A stretch of DNA of 64,000 nt from Spirochaetales bacterium (GCA_024233935.1 JACKOY010000006.1:124001-188000); one strand, 5' to 3'; positions 35,913-45,715 are shown, counted from the stretch's first letter. Translations and numbers: made by a program. The notes: a model not told the origin generated them from the sequence alone.

Positions 35913-36582
35913 TTGTTACCGCCCAGGCCAGAGTCGTGCGTACAGTTTCGTCATCGCTTTCTTTGGCGGTTACGGTTCTTTCGAGCGGTAAAATGAAACC
36001 ACGCACGCCCGGTTCCGAAACAAATCCCTGAGCGGATGAAGATTCGTAGTACGGCGGAAAGCTCACATAGAACGTCATCGTATGGTCGGATAGCACCTTG
36101 GACGAAAGGCGTTGTACGATCGCCATCAAACGGTCCTCTTCGTCTGCGGCCCGACTGAGAGGAAACGCCCGGCGAATGTTCAGGCGGTTCTGACGCACAA
36201 TCACAACGGTCCGGCCGGGCAGGAAATCCTCCAGCACAACCGGGTCGTCGAAGTAGACCCGATAACGAACAAGGGCCGTGCGACGGAACAACTCGTCCTG
36301 GACTTCCCCGTTATCACCGCTCGCTTCTTCGATGGAGATTTCAAAATCGGCCAGGCGCACGCGGCCCTCCCGAATCAAGGATTCGTAGCGCGCTTCAATG
36401 CGAGAACGAGAAACCGGCAGGAAGGCAATCATGGATCGTTCCTGCTCGGGGTACACCGGCACACGATAGGAAAACTGAACGTAGCCCCCGAAATCTTCGC
36501 GAAAAACGATGCGTTCTACGTAGTCGAAACATCCGGTTAAGCAAAGACCCACGCCCAGAACCACGAAACGCAGCACCCGCAT
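35821..36582 (-). CDS. Putative lipoprotein, unknown function
   Basis: The product begins LRFVVLGVGLCLTGCFDYVER, a lipoprotein signal with LTGC lipobox, and continues for about 253 residues. The first 210 look like a normal folded domain, including FSYRVPVYPEQERS, TALVRYRVYFDD and TMTFYVSFPPYYE segments. The last 30 residues overlap mqnA tail to tail by about 90 bp and are Arg/Gly rich, so the true end may be near 35910 with a small indel. No family is recognised. It stands convergently against mqnA and divergently from the ubiA gene. Confidence 0.6.
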   Translation of the reverse strand: MRVLRFVVLGVGLCLTGCFDYVERIVFREDFGGYVQFSYRVPVYPEQERSMIAFLPVSRSRIEARYESLIREGRVRLADFEISIEEASGDNGEVQDELFRRTALVRYRVYFDDPVVLEDFLPGRTVVIVRQNRLNIRRAFPLSRAADEEDRLMAIVQRLSSKVLSDHTMTFYVSFPPYYESSSAQGFVSEPGVRGFILPLERTVTAKESDDETVRTTLAWAVTITRAPPPGGRRGSAEEQRGRLRPGGNAVSR

Positions 36583-36669
36583 GGTTTGCAGGGAGGACTG
36601 CCAGGGGCCTCCTGTCACGCCTTTTTCGAAAGTAGTTGTCTTCCCCGGGTTTTGCGGGGCCAAGGAAGA

Positions 36670-37560
36670 ATGGCCCTCATGATTGCCGCCCTTTCGCGCT
36701 ACCTGCGAATGATCAAGTTCTCCCATTCCATCTTTGCTCTGCCAATGGCGGGCATCGCAGTCGCCCAGGCGTTGCCCGAAAGCCCATTGCTCAACAACGG
36801 CGCCGGCCCAATTGTTCGCGCGCTTGCATTGGTGCTGGTTGCCATGGTCGCCCTGCGGAGTGCGGCCATGGGATTCAATCGCCTGGTCGATCGTGATTTT
36901 GATCGTAGCAATCCGCGCACTGCAAAGCGCGAGCTGGCTACGGGTGAAATCTCCGTCGCCAGCGCACGGCTGTTCGTCATTCTGAGTGTAACGATATTCA
37001 TCATCGCGGCCTGGCTCTTGAACCCCCTGTGCGCTTGGCTTTCGCCCGTGTCCCTCGGGATCGTCTTTTTCTATTCGTACACGAAACGATTTACCTGGCT
37101 GTGTCATTTCTTTCTGGGTCTTGCGATCGGTCTTGCACCCGCGGCCGCCTGGATCGCAATTCTGGAACGTATAGATCTGGTGCCGATACTCTGGAGCGCC
37201 GGCCTGTTGTTTTACATCGCCGGCTTTGATTTGCTCTATTCCTGTCAGGATGCTGAGTTCGACCGGAAGGCGGGGCTTTCTTCACTGCCGGCGCGTTTCG
37301 GAGTTCCGACCGCTCTGTTTGTGGCCCGGCTCAGTCATGGGACGGCGCTGGTCTTTTTTGCGCTGGCCGGTTTTTATTCGGGGACGGGGCCGTTGTTCGC
37401 AGTTACCCTTCTTTTGGTGGCGGCCCTGTTTTTTCTGGAACACTATCTTGTGCGCGGCGGCAGGCTGCACCATATTCCGATCGCGTTTTTTCATGTGAAC
37501 GCCGCGATCAGCAGCGTGCTTTTTCTGGGCATCGTGCTGGATATGGTGATCGTGCTGTGA
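36670..37560 (+). CDS. mqnP: UbiA-family prenyltransferase (menaquinone pathway type)
   Basis: The ATG at 36670 follows AAGGAAGA and gives 296 residues with about eight TM helices. The first Asp-rich motif is NRLVDRDFDRSNPRT and the second is YSCQDAEFDRKAGLSSLPARFG, both required for Mg-prenyl diphosphate binding. With mqnA upstream and ubiX overlapping downstream, attachment of the polyprenyl chain in futalosine-type menaquinone synthesis is the likely job; a UbiA of ubiquinone synthesis is less likely. The symbol is inferred from context. Confidence 0.85.
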   Translation: MALMIAALSRYLRMIKFSHSIFALPMAGIAVAQALPESPLLNNGAGPIVRALALVLVAMVALRSAAMGFNRLVDRDFDRSNPRTAKRELATGEISVASARLFVILSVTIFIIAAWLLNPLCAWLSPVSLGIVFFYSYTKRFTWLCHFFLGLAIGLAPAAAWIAILERIDLVPILWSAGLLFYIAGFDLLYSCQDAEFDRKAGLSSLPARFGVPTALFVARLSHGTALVFFALAGFYSGTGPLFAVTLLLVAALFFLEHYLVRGGRLHHIPIAFFHVNAAISSVLFLGIVLDMVIVL

Positions 37561-38165
37561 GATCTCTGTCGATAGTGGTCGCAATCACCGGCGCCAGCGG
37601 AGCCATTTATGGCGCCCGGTTTGTGCGCGCCCTGGCGGCCCTCACGACCGGCCAGTCCCGCCTGATTGTGAGTCCCACCGCTCTGCGCGTCTATAATGAA
37701 GAATACGGGACAAAAATCGAAACGCCGGCCCAGTATCTCGAGGCGGCGCTGGGCGATAGCAAGGGCTCTCAGAGCTTCGTGCTCGATGATTTTCGGGACG
37801 TCGGCGGCAAGCCGGCCAGTGGTTCGACCCCCTCGGATGGGATGGTCATTGTGCCCTGTTCTATGAAGACCCTGGCCGCTATCGCCCACGGATACACGAC
37901 GAACCTGATAGAACGCGGCGCGGACGTGTGCCTCAAAGAAAGACGGCGCCTGGTGGTGGTTCCGCGCGAGAGTCCCTACAGCCTGATCCATTTGCGCAAC
38001 ATGACCAGCCTGACCGAAGCCGGCGGTATTGTGCTGCCGGCCAGCCCCGGTTTCTATCAACGCCCGCAGAACCTGGAAGATCTCGGGGATTTCATCGCCG
38101 GTCGCATCCTGGGCCTCTTCGGAGTGCCCCATCAGCTGTTCAAAGCCTGGTTGACCGATTCCTGA
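37557..38165 (+). CDS. ubiX: UbiX-family flavin prenyltransferase
   Basis: The GTG at 37557 overlaps the TGA of the prenyltransferase gene. The 202-residue product starts VVAITGASGAIYGARF, the flavin-binding loop, and has MVIVPCSMKTLAAIAHGYTTNLIERGADVCLKERRRLVVVPRESP and LRNMTSLTEAGGIVLPASPGFYQRP, the signature of UbiX/Pad1 proteins (described by short segments within). It makes prenylated FMN for a UbiD-type decarboxylase. No UbiD homologue is in the window. The context is menaquinone synthesis. Confidence 0.93.
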   Translation: MRSLSIVVAITGASGAIYGARFVRALAALTTGQSRLIVSPTALRVYNEEYGTKIETPAQYLEAALGDSKGSQSFVLDDFRDVGGKPASGSTPSDGMVIVPCSMKTLAAIAHGYTTNLIERGADVCLKERRRLVVVPRESPYSLIHLRNMTSLTEAGGIVLPASPGFYQRPQNLEDLGDFIAGRILGLFGVPHQLFKAWLTDS

Positions 38166-38258
38166 GTCTCTCCGTCAGGGGCGCGCTGAGCCCGTTGCGG
38201 TTGCATCAAAATGTAATTTGGTTTACGCGACGGGCCTGGAATTTCGCTCTGCTTCGAA

Positions 38259-39491
38259 ATGGCGCACTCCGAAGTGAAGATCTCGGCCGAAACCCGGGCT
38301 GAAATGGAACGCATCAAACGCGGCACGGTCGATCTGCTTCCGGAAGGCGAGCTTGCACAAAAGCTGGAGCGCAGTCGAAAAAACAAGCAGCCGCTCGTCA
38401 TCAAAGCGGGCTTCGATCCCACCGCGCCGGACCTGCACCTGGGTCACGCCGTGCTTTTGCGAAAGTTACGCCTCTTTCAGGAGCTGGGTCATCGGGTGCA
38501 GTTTCTGATTGGAGACTTCACGGCCCTGATCGGTGATCCGAGCGGCCGTAGCGCGACGCGACCCCGCCTTACGCGCAAAGAAGTCGAAGCAAATGCAAAA
38601 ACCTACGCCGATCAGGTGTTTCGGATTCTCGACCGCAAGAAGACCGAAATCGTATTCAACTCGGCCTGGTGCGAAAACCTGCGCTTTGAAGATGTGCTCG
38701 GTCTCACGGCGCGGTATACTGTCGCCCAACTTCTGGAACGCGACGATTTTCAGAAGCGCTATCGTCAGGGCGAGTCGATCAGTTTGATTGAGTTCATGTA
38801 TCCTTTGATCCAGGGCTACGACTCGGTTGCGATGAAATCCGACGTGGAGCTGGGCGGAAGCGACCAGAAGTTTAATTTGCTGGTGGGACGCGAGTTGCAA
38901 AAGGCCTACGACCAGGAACAGCAGGTGATCCTTACGGTGCCGTTGTTGGTGGGACTGGACGGCGAACGTAAGATGTCCAAATCGTACGGCAACTACGTGG
39001 CGCTTACGGACACTCCTTTCTCGGCGTTTGCAAAAATCATGTCCATCTCCGACGAATTGATGTGGAGCTACTACGAAATTCTCACGGAGGTGCCGCTCGC
39101 CGAAATAGAAAAGCGCCGCGCCGAGCCCTTTGAGGCCAAGAAGCTGCTCGCGACCGAAATCGTTGAGGCGCTCAACGGAAGCGGCGCCGGGACCGAGGCG
39201 CGCATGGCCTGGGAGCGCGAAAAGAGCGGCGGCGGCCGGGAGACTCTGGTGTTGCCGCCGGATTGCCCCGAGCATGTCGTTCAGGCAAGCGGCGCGATTC
39301 CCCTGACCCGCCTTCTGGTCGAAGCGGGGCTTGAAAAGAGCGCCAGCGCCGTGCGTCGGTTGATTGAAGGCGGCGCCATAAAACTGGGCGAAGACCTGGT
39401 CGTTGTAGACGACCGCGATTTTGCGCTGGAGTTCCCCGGAGAGTACGCCCTGAAGATCGGCAAGAAACGCTATTTGAAGCTACGGAGTTGA
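38259..39491 (+). CDS. tyrS: Tyrosyl-tRNA synthetase
   Basis: The 410-residue class I synthetase has [11 protein letters not shown] (HIGH motif), KMSKSYGN (KMSKS motif) and the [30 protein letters not shown] tyrosine site. The C-terminal S4 RNA-binding domain is present ([20 protein letters not shown]). It charges tRNA-Tyr. It is the TyrRS type that is found in many bacteria with the long N-terminal extension before the HIGH motif. It follows ubiX by 93 bp and may be transcribed with it. Confidence 0.96.
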   Translation: MAHSEVKISAETRAEMERIKRGTVDLLPEGELAQKLERSRKNKQPLVIKAGFDPTAPDLHLGHAVLLRKLRLFQELGHRVQFLIGDFTALIGDPSGRSATRPRLTRKEVEANAKTYADQVFRILDRKKTEIVFNSAWCENLRFEDVLGLTARYTVAQLLERDDFQKRYRQGESISLIEFMYPLIQGYDSVAMKSDVELGGSDQKFNLLVGRELQKAYDQEQQVILTVPLLVGLDGERKMSKSYGNYVALTDTPFSAFAKIMSISDELMWSYYEILTEVPLAEIEKRRAEPFEAKKLLATEIVEALNGSGAGTEARMAWEREKSGGGRETLVLPPDCPEHVVQASGAIPLTRLLVEAGLEKSASAVRRLIEGGAIKLGEDLVVVDDRDFALEFPGEYALKIGKKRYLKLRS

Positions 39492-39618
39492 GACACGATC
39501 TGATTGGCGCTTAAGTCAGTAGCACGCGAAGCCAGAACAGAGGACACGGGCAACAGGATGGCTCCCGCGTCTCTGGCACCTCGACGCGAACCATGTTATG
39601 ACGGCAAAGACGGTCGCG

Positions 39619-41109
39619 CTATCGTAACGCTTCTTCGTAGACGCGAATCAGTTCGTCCGGATCTTCAAGGCCCACCGAGATGCGCACCAGATCGGGGTCC
39701 AGGCCATGGGAACGCAATTCCGCGCGGCCCGCTTCGGTGGTCACCAGATCGTAATGCGCCAGATACAGAAACGGACAAACCAGAGAAAAGCGGTGGCCGA
39801 AGCTGGGTCCTTTGGCAATGCGAATACGATCGTAAAACTTCGCCAGGGGCATGGCAAGTTCGATCGAAAACAGACCGCCCGGAGCCTCGGGCCGCCGTGC
39901 AATCTTGCTGTAGTCCGCTCTGGAATCGGCATCCAGAGCCCAGTGCACCTGTCGCACATTTTTTTGAGACTCCAGAAATCGCGCGAGTTCACAGACCCGT
40001 TCGTTGATGCCTTCGACAACTTTCTCGTAGGAATCGATTTGCAGGGCCAGCCGGTTCGTGTCGCGCTCGTAGGGCGGCTGGATCAAGGACGGAAGTTGCT
40101 CGCACAGCGCATCCGAGAAAGGGCTTTCCGGATTCACGACGATCGCGCCCGCAATCACGTCTCCTTCCGAAGCCGCATACTTCGTCAGACTGTTGATCAC
40201 CACGTCGCAATGTGGAATTACGTCGATGTTGTACGGCGTTGCCAGGGTCGGATCGATCAAGAGGGGCGCGCCGATGGCCCGGCAACGTTCCGCCAGGGCC
40301 GGCAAATCCACACATTCAATCAGCGGATTCGTCGGAACTTCCGTCACGACTCCGGCAATCTCGGCGCCCCGGCTTCTGAAAAGAGCATCGAGGGCGGCCA
40401 GATCGGTCGCGCGCGAAATCACCACACGATCACCGGGTCCGGTAAAGTGTTCGAGTATGTGCATTGTATCCAGATACAGCCAGCCCAGCTGTACCCAGAT
40501 GCGCCGCCCCCGGGCCTGCTGAATGGCGCTGACCGCGCGGAAGCCAGCATAAAATGCGTTCATGCCGCTGTTCGTCAGGAAGACCTGTCCGGGCCGCGTC
40601 TGGAAGATTTCGGTCAGTCGCGCGAGCACGTGGTTGCTGCCCTCTGCGACGACCCCTTCCTCGAAACGCGTTTCGAGGAGTGCGCGCTCCAGAAGATAAT
40701 CCTCGGCCTGACGCGAGTACACAAAAAGGCCTGTGTGCTGCTGGTAGTTGCGCAAACGAGCGGCCACCTCGGGACGCTCGCGGCCGTGCAGTACACGTAA
40801 GCCGCCATAGTCGACCTGTTTGGTATCTTCGAGACCCACGAACTCCTCGAAGTGCTGGAGCGGTCCGCCCGAGGGGAAGACACCGACCGTGCGTCCGCTG
40901 AGGCCCAACCGGCGTATCAGATCTTCGCGCACCTGGCGCACGTACGGATGTTCGAAAAAACGCGGATACCCGGCGGAAAGCGCGTCCATGACGCGCGGGT
41001 CCTTTTCTTCATAGCCGCAGACGTCCCGCATCGTCGGCAGACTGCAGGAAACCGCATGCACGCTCGCGGGCAGAGGCTCGCCCAGAGGTATGTGGCGCAG
41101 AGCATCCAT
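39619..41109 (-). CDS. Cys/Met metabolism PLP-dependent enzyme with long N-terminal extension
   Basis: The 496-residue protein has the fold-type I core of the cystathionine gamma-synthase/lyase family from about residue 120. The PLP lysine is in NSLTKYAASEGD, preceded by PTNPLIECVDLPAL and DPTLATPYN. The 110 residues before this (HAVSCSLPTMRDVCGYEEKD...) are absent from ordinary MetB/MetC and resemble the longer cystathionine gamma-synthases known from fungi. It probably carries out gamma-replacement or elimination on a homoserine ester. It is not in an operon with other Met genes; gatA lies 8 bp upstream on the same strand. Confidence 0.83.
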   Translation of the reverse strand: MDALRHIPLGEPLPASVHAVSCSLPTMRDVCGYEEKDPRVMDALSAGYPRFFEHPYVRQVREDLIRRLGLSGRTVGVFPSGGPLQHFEEFVGLEDTKQVDYGGLRVLHGRERPEVAARLRNYQQHTGLFVYSRQAEDYLLERALLETRFEEGVVAEGSNHVLARLTEIFQTRPGQVFLTNSGMNAFYAGFRAVSAIQQARGRRIWVQLGWLYLDTMHILEHFTGPGDRVVISRATDLAALDALFRSRGAEIAGVVTEVPTNPLIECVDLPALAERCRAIGAPLLIDPTLATPYNIDVIPHCDVVINSLTKYAASEGDVIAGAIVVNPESPFSDALCEQLPSLIQPPYERDTNRLALQIDSYEKVVEGINERVCELARFLESQKNVRQVHWALDADSRADYSKIARRPEAPGGLFSIELAMPLAKFYDRIRIAKGPSFGHRFSLVCPFLYLAHYDLVTTEAGRAELRSHGLDPDLVRISVGLEDPDELIRVYEEALR

Positions 41110-41117
41110 AGGATTTA

Positions 41118-42842
41118 TCAGCGCCGCTTGCGTGGTTTGGACTTTTTCGCGGTGGACTTCTTCGCCGTGGATTTCTGTGCGCTGGACTTCTGTGCGCTGG
41201 ACTTCTGTGCGCTGGACTTCTTTGCGCTGGATTTCTGTGCGGCGGACTTCTTTGCGTTGGATTCCTTTGCGTTGGATTCCTTTGCGCTGGATTTCTGTGC
41301 GCTGGATTTCTTCGCGGAGGACTTCTGTGCGCTGGATTTCTTTGGAGCGGCCGAACTTACGTTGCGATAGTCGGGATGAAATTCCGGGGCACGGGACAAG
41401 GCTGCGACCACTTCAAAGATCAGGTTTTCACTGAAATGCGGCGCCAGGACCTGCAGGCCGATCGGCAGACCATGGCGATCACGCCCGGCCGGAAAACTCA
41501 TGGCTGGAAGCCCGGCCAGATTGGCTCCGATGGTCAGGATGTCGCTCTGGTACATCGCCAGGGGGTCGGCGGTCCGTTCCCCCAGGCGAAAGGCCGTGAC
41601 CGGGGAAGTCGGCTGCAATATCACGTCTACTTTCTCAAAAAATTCCCGGTACTCTTCGTGCAGCAATGCCCGCGCCTTCTGCGCCGATTTGTAGTACGCG
41701 TCGTAGTAGCCCGAAGAAAGCACAAACGTGCCGAGCAAAATGCGCCGCTTGACTTCCTCCCCAAAACCCCGGGTTCGGGTGCGCACGTAGAGTTCTTTCA
41801 ATCCGCTGGCGTCCGCAACGCGGTTGCCGTAACGAATCCCATCGTAGCGACTCAGGTTGCTGGAGGCTTCGGCGGTCGCCAGAATATAATAGACCGGAAT
41901 CAGGTATTCTTCGTAGGCGCTTTTGAAGTCGATTATTTGCGCCCCGCGATCTTGCAGCCACTGTCGGGCACGACCGGAGGCCGCAAGTACATCGTCGTCA
42001 TAGCCCGCAGTGCCGGGCGGCGGTGCCATGTAGCCCACGCGCAGCCCCCGCAGGTCATCTTCGGAAAGCGCCTGCACTTGTTTTGCAACCGGATGCGACA
42101 CGCTATCCGGGTGTGACGTGCTGTCCCGTGCGTCGGGACCGGAGATGATGGCGAGCGTCATCGCGCAGTCCGCCACACTGCGGGCCATGGGACCAATCTG
42201 ATCCAGGCTCGAAGCGTACGCTACCAGGCCGTAGCGCGACACGCGTCCGTAGGTGGGCTTCAGGCCGTAGATTCCGCAGAACGCTGCCGGTTGCCGGATG
42301 GAGCCGCCGGTGTCGGAACCGAGCGCAATCGGCGTGATGCCGGCCGCGACCGCCGCAGCGCTGCCACCCGAAGAACCACCCGGCACCCGTTCTCGATTCC
42401 AGGGGTTGCGCGTGGCCCCGACCGAAGAGTTCTCAGTTGAGGAACCCATCGCGAACTCATCCATATTCGTGCGTCCGAACAGGACCGCCCCGGCAGCCCG
42501 CAGGCGCTCCACCACCGTGGCGTCATAGGGAGCGACAAAATTCTCCAGAATGCGCGAAGCGCAGGTTGTGGGCGACTCCGCTTCGCAGATGTTGTCTTTG
42601 ATGCTGACCGGGATGCCATCCAGCGGTCCCAGGCTTTCGCCGCGGGCCCGACGGTGGTCGGATTCCCGCGCCTGTTTCAGGATATGCCCTGGATCGAGGT
42701 GCGTAAAGACGTTGAGGTCGTGGTGCAACTCGGCCTGCTCCAGGCAGGCGCGCGCCAGCTCTTCGGCCGTGTAACGACCCGCTGCAAGGGCCTCGCCGTG
42801 TTCGCCGGCCGTCGCAAAAACATTGAGAGCAGAGGCAGACAT
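41118..42842 (-). CDS. gatA: Glutamyl/aspartyl-tRNA amidotransferase subunit A with Lys-rich repeat tail
   Basis: The ATG at 42842 gives 574 residues. The amidase-signature core is intact: SIKDNICEAESPTTCAS (catalytic Lys), GSDTGGSIRQPAAFCG (cis-Ser and nucleophile Ser) and GTFVLSSGYYDAYY. It generates ammonia from glutamine to amidate Glu-tRNA-Gln or Asp-tRNA-Asn with GatB and GatC. The core ends near residue 500; after it comes an unusual tail of about 75 residues, almost all Lys, Ser, Ala, Gln and Thr, encoded by 13 15-bp units. GatC is 11 bp upstream; gatB is not here. Confidence 0.95.
   Translation of the reverse strand: MSASALNVFATAGEHGEALAAGRYTAEELARACLEQAELHHDLNVFTHLDPGHILKQARESDHRRARGESLGPLDGIPVSIKDNICEAESPTTCASRILENFVAPYDATVVERLRAAGAVLFGRTNMDEFAMGSSTENSSVGATRNPWNRERVPGGSSGGSAAAVAAGITPIALGSDTGGSIRQPAAFCGIYGLKPTYGRVSRYGLVAYASSLDQIGPMARSVADCAMTLAIISGPDARDSTSHPDSVSHPVAKQVQALSEDDLRGLRVGYMAPPPGTAGYDDDVLAASGRARQWLQDRGAQIIDFKSAYEEYLIPVYYILATAEASSNLSRYDGIRYGNRVADASGLKELYVRTRTRGFGEEVKRRILLGTFVLSSGYYDAYYKSAQKARALLHEEYREFFEKVDVILQPTSPVTAFRLGERTADPLAMYQSDILTIGANLAGLPAMSFPAGRDRHGLPIGLQVLAPHFSENLIFEVVAALSRAPEFHPDYRNVSSAAPKKSSAQKSSAKKSSAQKSSAKESNAKESNAKKSAAQKSSAKKSSAQKSSAQKSSAQKSTAKKSTAKKSKPRKRR
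41145..41339. repeat. 13 tandem 15-bp units encoding the gatA C-terminal KSSA(Q/K) tail
   Basis: On the plus strand the unit is close to TTCTGTGCGCTGGAC with small variants; on the minus strand it codes for KSSAQ, KSSAK, ESNAK, KSAAQ or KSTAK. The units stay in register at 15 bp over 195 bp and end in KSKPRKRR. Substitutions are mostly codon-position silent or conservative. Such arrays are slippage-prone and probably vary in length between strains. Confidence 0.9.
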
Positions 42843-42853
42843 GATCGGTCGCG

Positions 42854-43147
42854 CTATCCTTCCGATTCGATGACGCCCGGGACCACAAAGTGCCCGGCTT
42901 CCCATTGCGGCGCCATGCGTGCGATCAAGCGGGCGTCGGCAGGTGGTCGGGGTGAGTCCGGCCGCGTGATATTGCGCGTCTCGTAACGTGTGGCGCCCTC
43001 GGATACTGCCGATGTGTCCAGCTCCGAGATCTTTCGCACGTAGTCCAAAATGCGATTGAAATCGGGCCGGATTCCCTGCAGACCCGGGTCGTCCGGATCC
43101 AGTCGAGCCAGAAACGCCAGGTCCCGGAATTCAGCGTCAGAAAGCAT
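42854..43147 (-). CDS. gatC: Glutamyl/aspartyl-tRNA amidotransferase subunit C
   Basis: The 97-residue protein has the GatC layout: an N-terminal LSDAEFRDLAFLARLD helix, the DYVRKISELDTSAV linker and a C-terminal RMAPQWEAGHFVVPGVIE segment that wraps around GatA. It stabilises the GatAB complex. Gene order gatC-gatA with an 11-bp gap is the common arrangement, so expression is shared. Confidence 0.93.
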   Translation of the reverse strand: MLSDAEFRDLAFLARLDPDDPGLQGIRPDFNRILDYVRKISELDTSAVSEGATRYETRNITRPDSPRPPADARLIARMAPQWEAGHFVVPGVIESEG

Positions 43148-43235
43148 ACAGCAAGGCCGTTGCGGACCGTTCGGGCGTCAATTGAAATCCAGCAAAATTG
43201 ACTGACGCAAAATTTGGCGTCGGTGAAACTGGGCC

Positions 43236-43526
43236 GTGGACGCGAATTTGATTTTCGTTCTCGCAGGTGTGCTGCTGCTTCTGATACCCCTGCTGGTTCT
43301 CAGTCGCAGTTCGGGGAAATCGCCGGCTCCAAAGCCGCGCCGCCCGAAAGCCACGACGGAAGCGCCCGCGCCACTTGCTCCGAACAAAACCGAGCGGGCG
43401 CGGCTTTCCGCTGAAGAACGCGAGGAACTGGAAGCGGGCGCCCGCGACCTGGCGGCCGGGGATCCCGCCCATGTGGCCAATCTGCTGCGCGACTGGATGA
43501 AGGAAGGTCCGCGCGATTCTCGTTGA
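43236..43526 (+). CDS. Small single-TM protein, unknown function
   Basis: From the GTG at 43236 the product is 96 residues: one N-terminal TM (LIFVLAGVLLLLIPLLVL), a Pro/Ala/Lys-rich linker and a charged helix, ending VANLLRDWMKEG. The C-terminal segment resembles the tail of the FliF flagellar MS-ring protein that binds FliG, but this is only a short similarity and no flagellar genes are near. It is divergent from gatC. Confidence 0.55.
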   Translation: MDANLIFVLAGVLLLLIPLLVLSRSSGKSPAPKPRRPKATTEAPAPLAPNKTERARLSAEEREELEAGARDLAAGDPAHVANLLRDWMKEGPRDSR

Positions 43527-43717
43527 TGCAAAAACAAGCCGCATGTGAACGCAGGACCGCTCGAACGGGGCATCGGTTTTTTTGCTTACCGAAAGCAGGC
43601 CATGAAAAGATCTGGACGAATGCATACGTGCCCGCACTCGCTTTGTTCGCGAAAGCCAGCTGAAATGCTCAATGGCCCAGGCCGCAGCCCCACCGGGGTC
43701 CGGCTTTCAAAGCGACA

Positions 43718-45715
43718 ATGAGCGAGCACGCAAAACCGGAAGCCCACGGAGCTCCACCGACGCTCCTGGAAGATATCCGGTTGATCTTTGCGACAATCCT
43801 GACGGATCCCGGTAGTTCTCTGGCTTACGGCGCCGACGCGCTTTTGGCCATCACGACCATCCTCCTACAGCGCAACTATGAAAGCGGCATGATCGCCACC
43901 TTCGTGGGGGGCGGAATTGTGATGGGGGTCTACCTCATTGCGATTTTGGTCTACAACAGTATGACCCGCCACCATGTGCACCGGATCCTGGGAGGCGGGG
44001 CCTTCGTTTCCTCACATATTACGTCGCAACAGATTCGAACGCCCTGGCTCAAGCGCGTCGTGCAACTCATGGGCAAGACCGGGACCGCGAGTTTGCTGGC
44101 GGACTTCCCCGCCACCCAGGCGATATCGCTCATCGCCGGTGTAGAAGCCCTGTATTTTATCCCCATCGAAGAACGTCTCTTCTGGGCTTTCGGTTTTCTT
44201 ATCTTTTTGTCGCTCGTGCAACGCTACGGTCTCGGGAACCTGGCGCGCTACATGATCTGGCCGGTGCTGGCTTTCTATATATCCAATCTGGGTATTCAAC
44301 TCTACGGCCTTTCGGAGATTCTTTCGGAAGGCTGGGAACCAACGATCTTTCTTCCGGTACCGGACCGCGGCATTGCGTACTGGCCCTTGATTCTGGCTTC
44401 GGTGGCCAACGGCGCCACGTTGATTACGGGCGTCGAAGTGGGTTATTCCTCGGTCAACTTCCCGTACCACAAAGGTCGCGCCATCCGCCTGGCAATGTGG
44501 ATTCTGTACGCAATCGTGCTCGTAACCTACTCGTTGCAGTTGGTGAACTTTCTGGGTCTGGGCATCGACCAGCACACCTACACCGGAGGCTCCCTGCCCC
44601 CGGTGCCGATCCAGATTGCCAGACACCTCGGGGGTGACGTGCTGGCCACGCCCTTTGGCCTGGTAACGGCGATCATGCTTCTTCTGGCCGCCCAGACCGC
44701 CCAATCGGATTTCCCGCTCGAAATTCTACGCGCCGCCCGAAGCGGTTTTTTCCCGCGCGGCATTGGCGACACGGCCTGGAAGAAGACAGTGCGCGCTCCG
44801 TTGATCGGCGGCCACGAGGGCGTTTATAACCCACGCGCCACCCTGCTTCTGGGAGTGCTCTCGGTCGTAATTCTCTGGTTTTTCCCGCACAGCCACGACA
44901 TCGAAAGCATGTACGGTCTGGCCGTTATTACCGCCATGTGCATCGACATTGCAAGCTATCTGCTCCGGCAGATCCGGGTACGACGGGTTTCGGTTTTGAC
45001 CGTGGCCGGCCTGGCAATCATGCTTTTTATGTTCGGCAATATCCTCTATAATAAGTTCTTCGACGGAGCCTGGTTCATCGTCGTGCTGATGGTCATGTAT
45101 ATGATCGTCTTTTTGTTTTCCGAGGCGGTTTACGAACTCTGGAACGAAAAGATCAACATAGTGCCTCTGGAACTGGGGCTCTGGTACCCGCTCTTTCAAA
45201 ACCGGCCGGTGGACGAAAAGAATCTACTGCTGGTCTCCAAGTTTCATCCGGGCGTAATCCACTTCTTGAAGAACTACGTGAAGAGCGGGCACATGCCGCG
45301 CGTCGTACACTTCCATACAGATGCGACCGAAGTGCTGCCGGAGGAATTGCCGGAATGGTTCACGGTCGTGCCGGTGCCTCAGGGCGTGGATACCATAACG
45401 GCCATTCTGAATTATGTGCGGCGACGTGAACCGGATCGCGTGCATCTGATTCCGCTGCTGGTACGCGGCGCCGACCCGATCAAGCACTACTATTTTGGAA
45501 ACAGCATCGAGTCCTTGAAGCACGGCCTATCTCAGTTCGCGGACGTGCAGGTCGAATACAATCGGGAACGTGTGATCATCAATGCCCACGACATCCTGCA
45601 GCATATTTTTCCGGCTCTGCGGGAGCGAGAGATTCGCAAGCAGGCTCAACAAGAAGCCCCGGAAGAAGAAAGCCTCGGGCATCAGCATGCCGACGACGAA
45701 AAAGAGCGGGACTGA
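43718..45715 (+). CDS. APC-superfamily permease with C-terminal soluble domain
   Basis: The 665-residue protein has about 11 to 12 TM helices in residues 20-480, with SSLAYGADALL and GGAFVSSHI segments that are typical of APC/amino acid-polyamine-type transporters. The remaining 180 residues are soluble (WFTVVPVPQGVDTITAILNYV, a Rossmann-like fold similar to universal-stress-type domains) and end in an acidic tail. No clear Shine-Dalgarno is seen. It is probably an inner-membrane importer; the substrate is unknown. A related permease follows at 45909. Confidence 0.85.
   Translation: MSEHAKPEAHGAPPTLLEDIRLIFATILTDPGSSLAYGADALLAITTILLQRNYESGMIATFVGGGIVMGVYLIAILVYNSMTRHHVHRILGGGAFVSSHITSQQIRTPWLKRVVQLMGKTGTASLLADFPATQAISLIAGVEALYFIPIEERLFWAFGFLIFLSLVQRYGLGNLARYMIWPVLAFYISNLGIQLYGLSEILSEGWEPTIFLPVPDRGIAYWPLILASVANGATLITGVEVGYSSVNFPYHKGRAIRLAMWILYAIVLVTYSLQLVNFLGLGIDQHTYTGGSLPPVPIQIARHLGGDVLATPFGLVTAIMLLLAAQTAQSDFPLEILRAARSGFFPRGIGDTAWKKTVRAPLIGGHEGVYNPRATLLLGVLSVVILWFFPHSHDIESMYGLAVITAMCIDIASYLLRQIRVRRVSVLTVAGLAIMLFMFGNILYNKFFDGAWFIVVLMVMYMIVFLFSEAVYELWNEKINIVPLELGLWYPLFQNRPVDEKNLLLVSKFHPGVIHFLKNYVKSGHMPRVVHFHTDATEVLPEELPEWFTVVPVPQGVDTITAILNYVRRREPDRVHLIPLLVRGADPIKHYYFGNSIESLKHGLSQFADVQVEYNRERVIINAHDILQHIFPALREREIRKQAQQEAPEEESLGHQHADDEKERD

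Noticed and set aside
41145..41339. Tandem repeats considered as a CRISPR array
   Set aside because: The 15-bp units are contiguous without spacers and are in frame within gatA.
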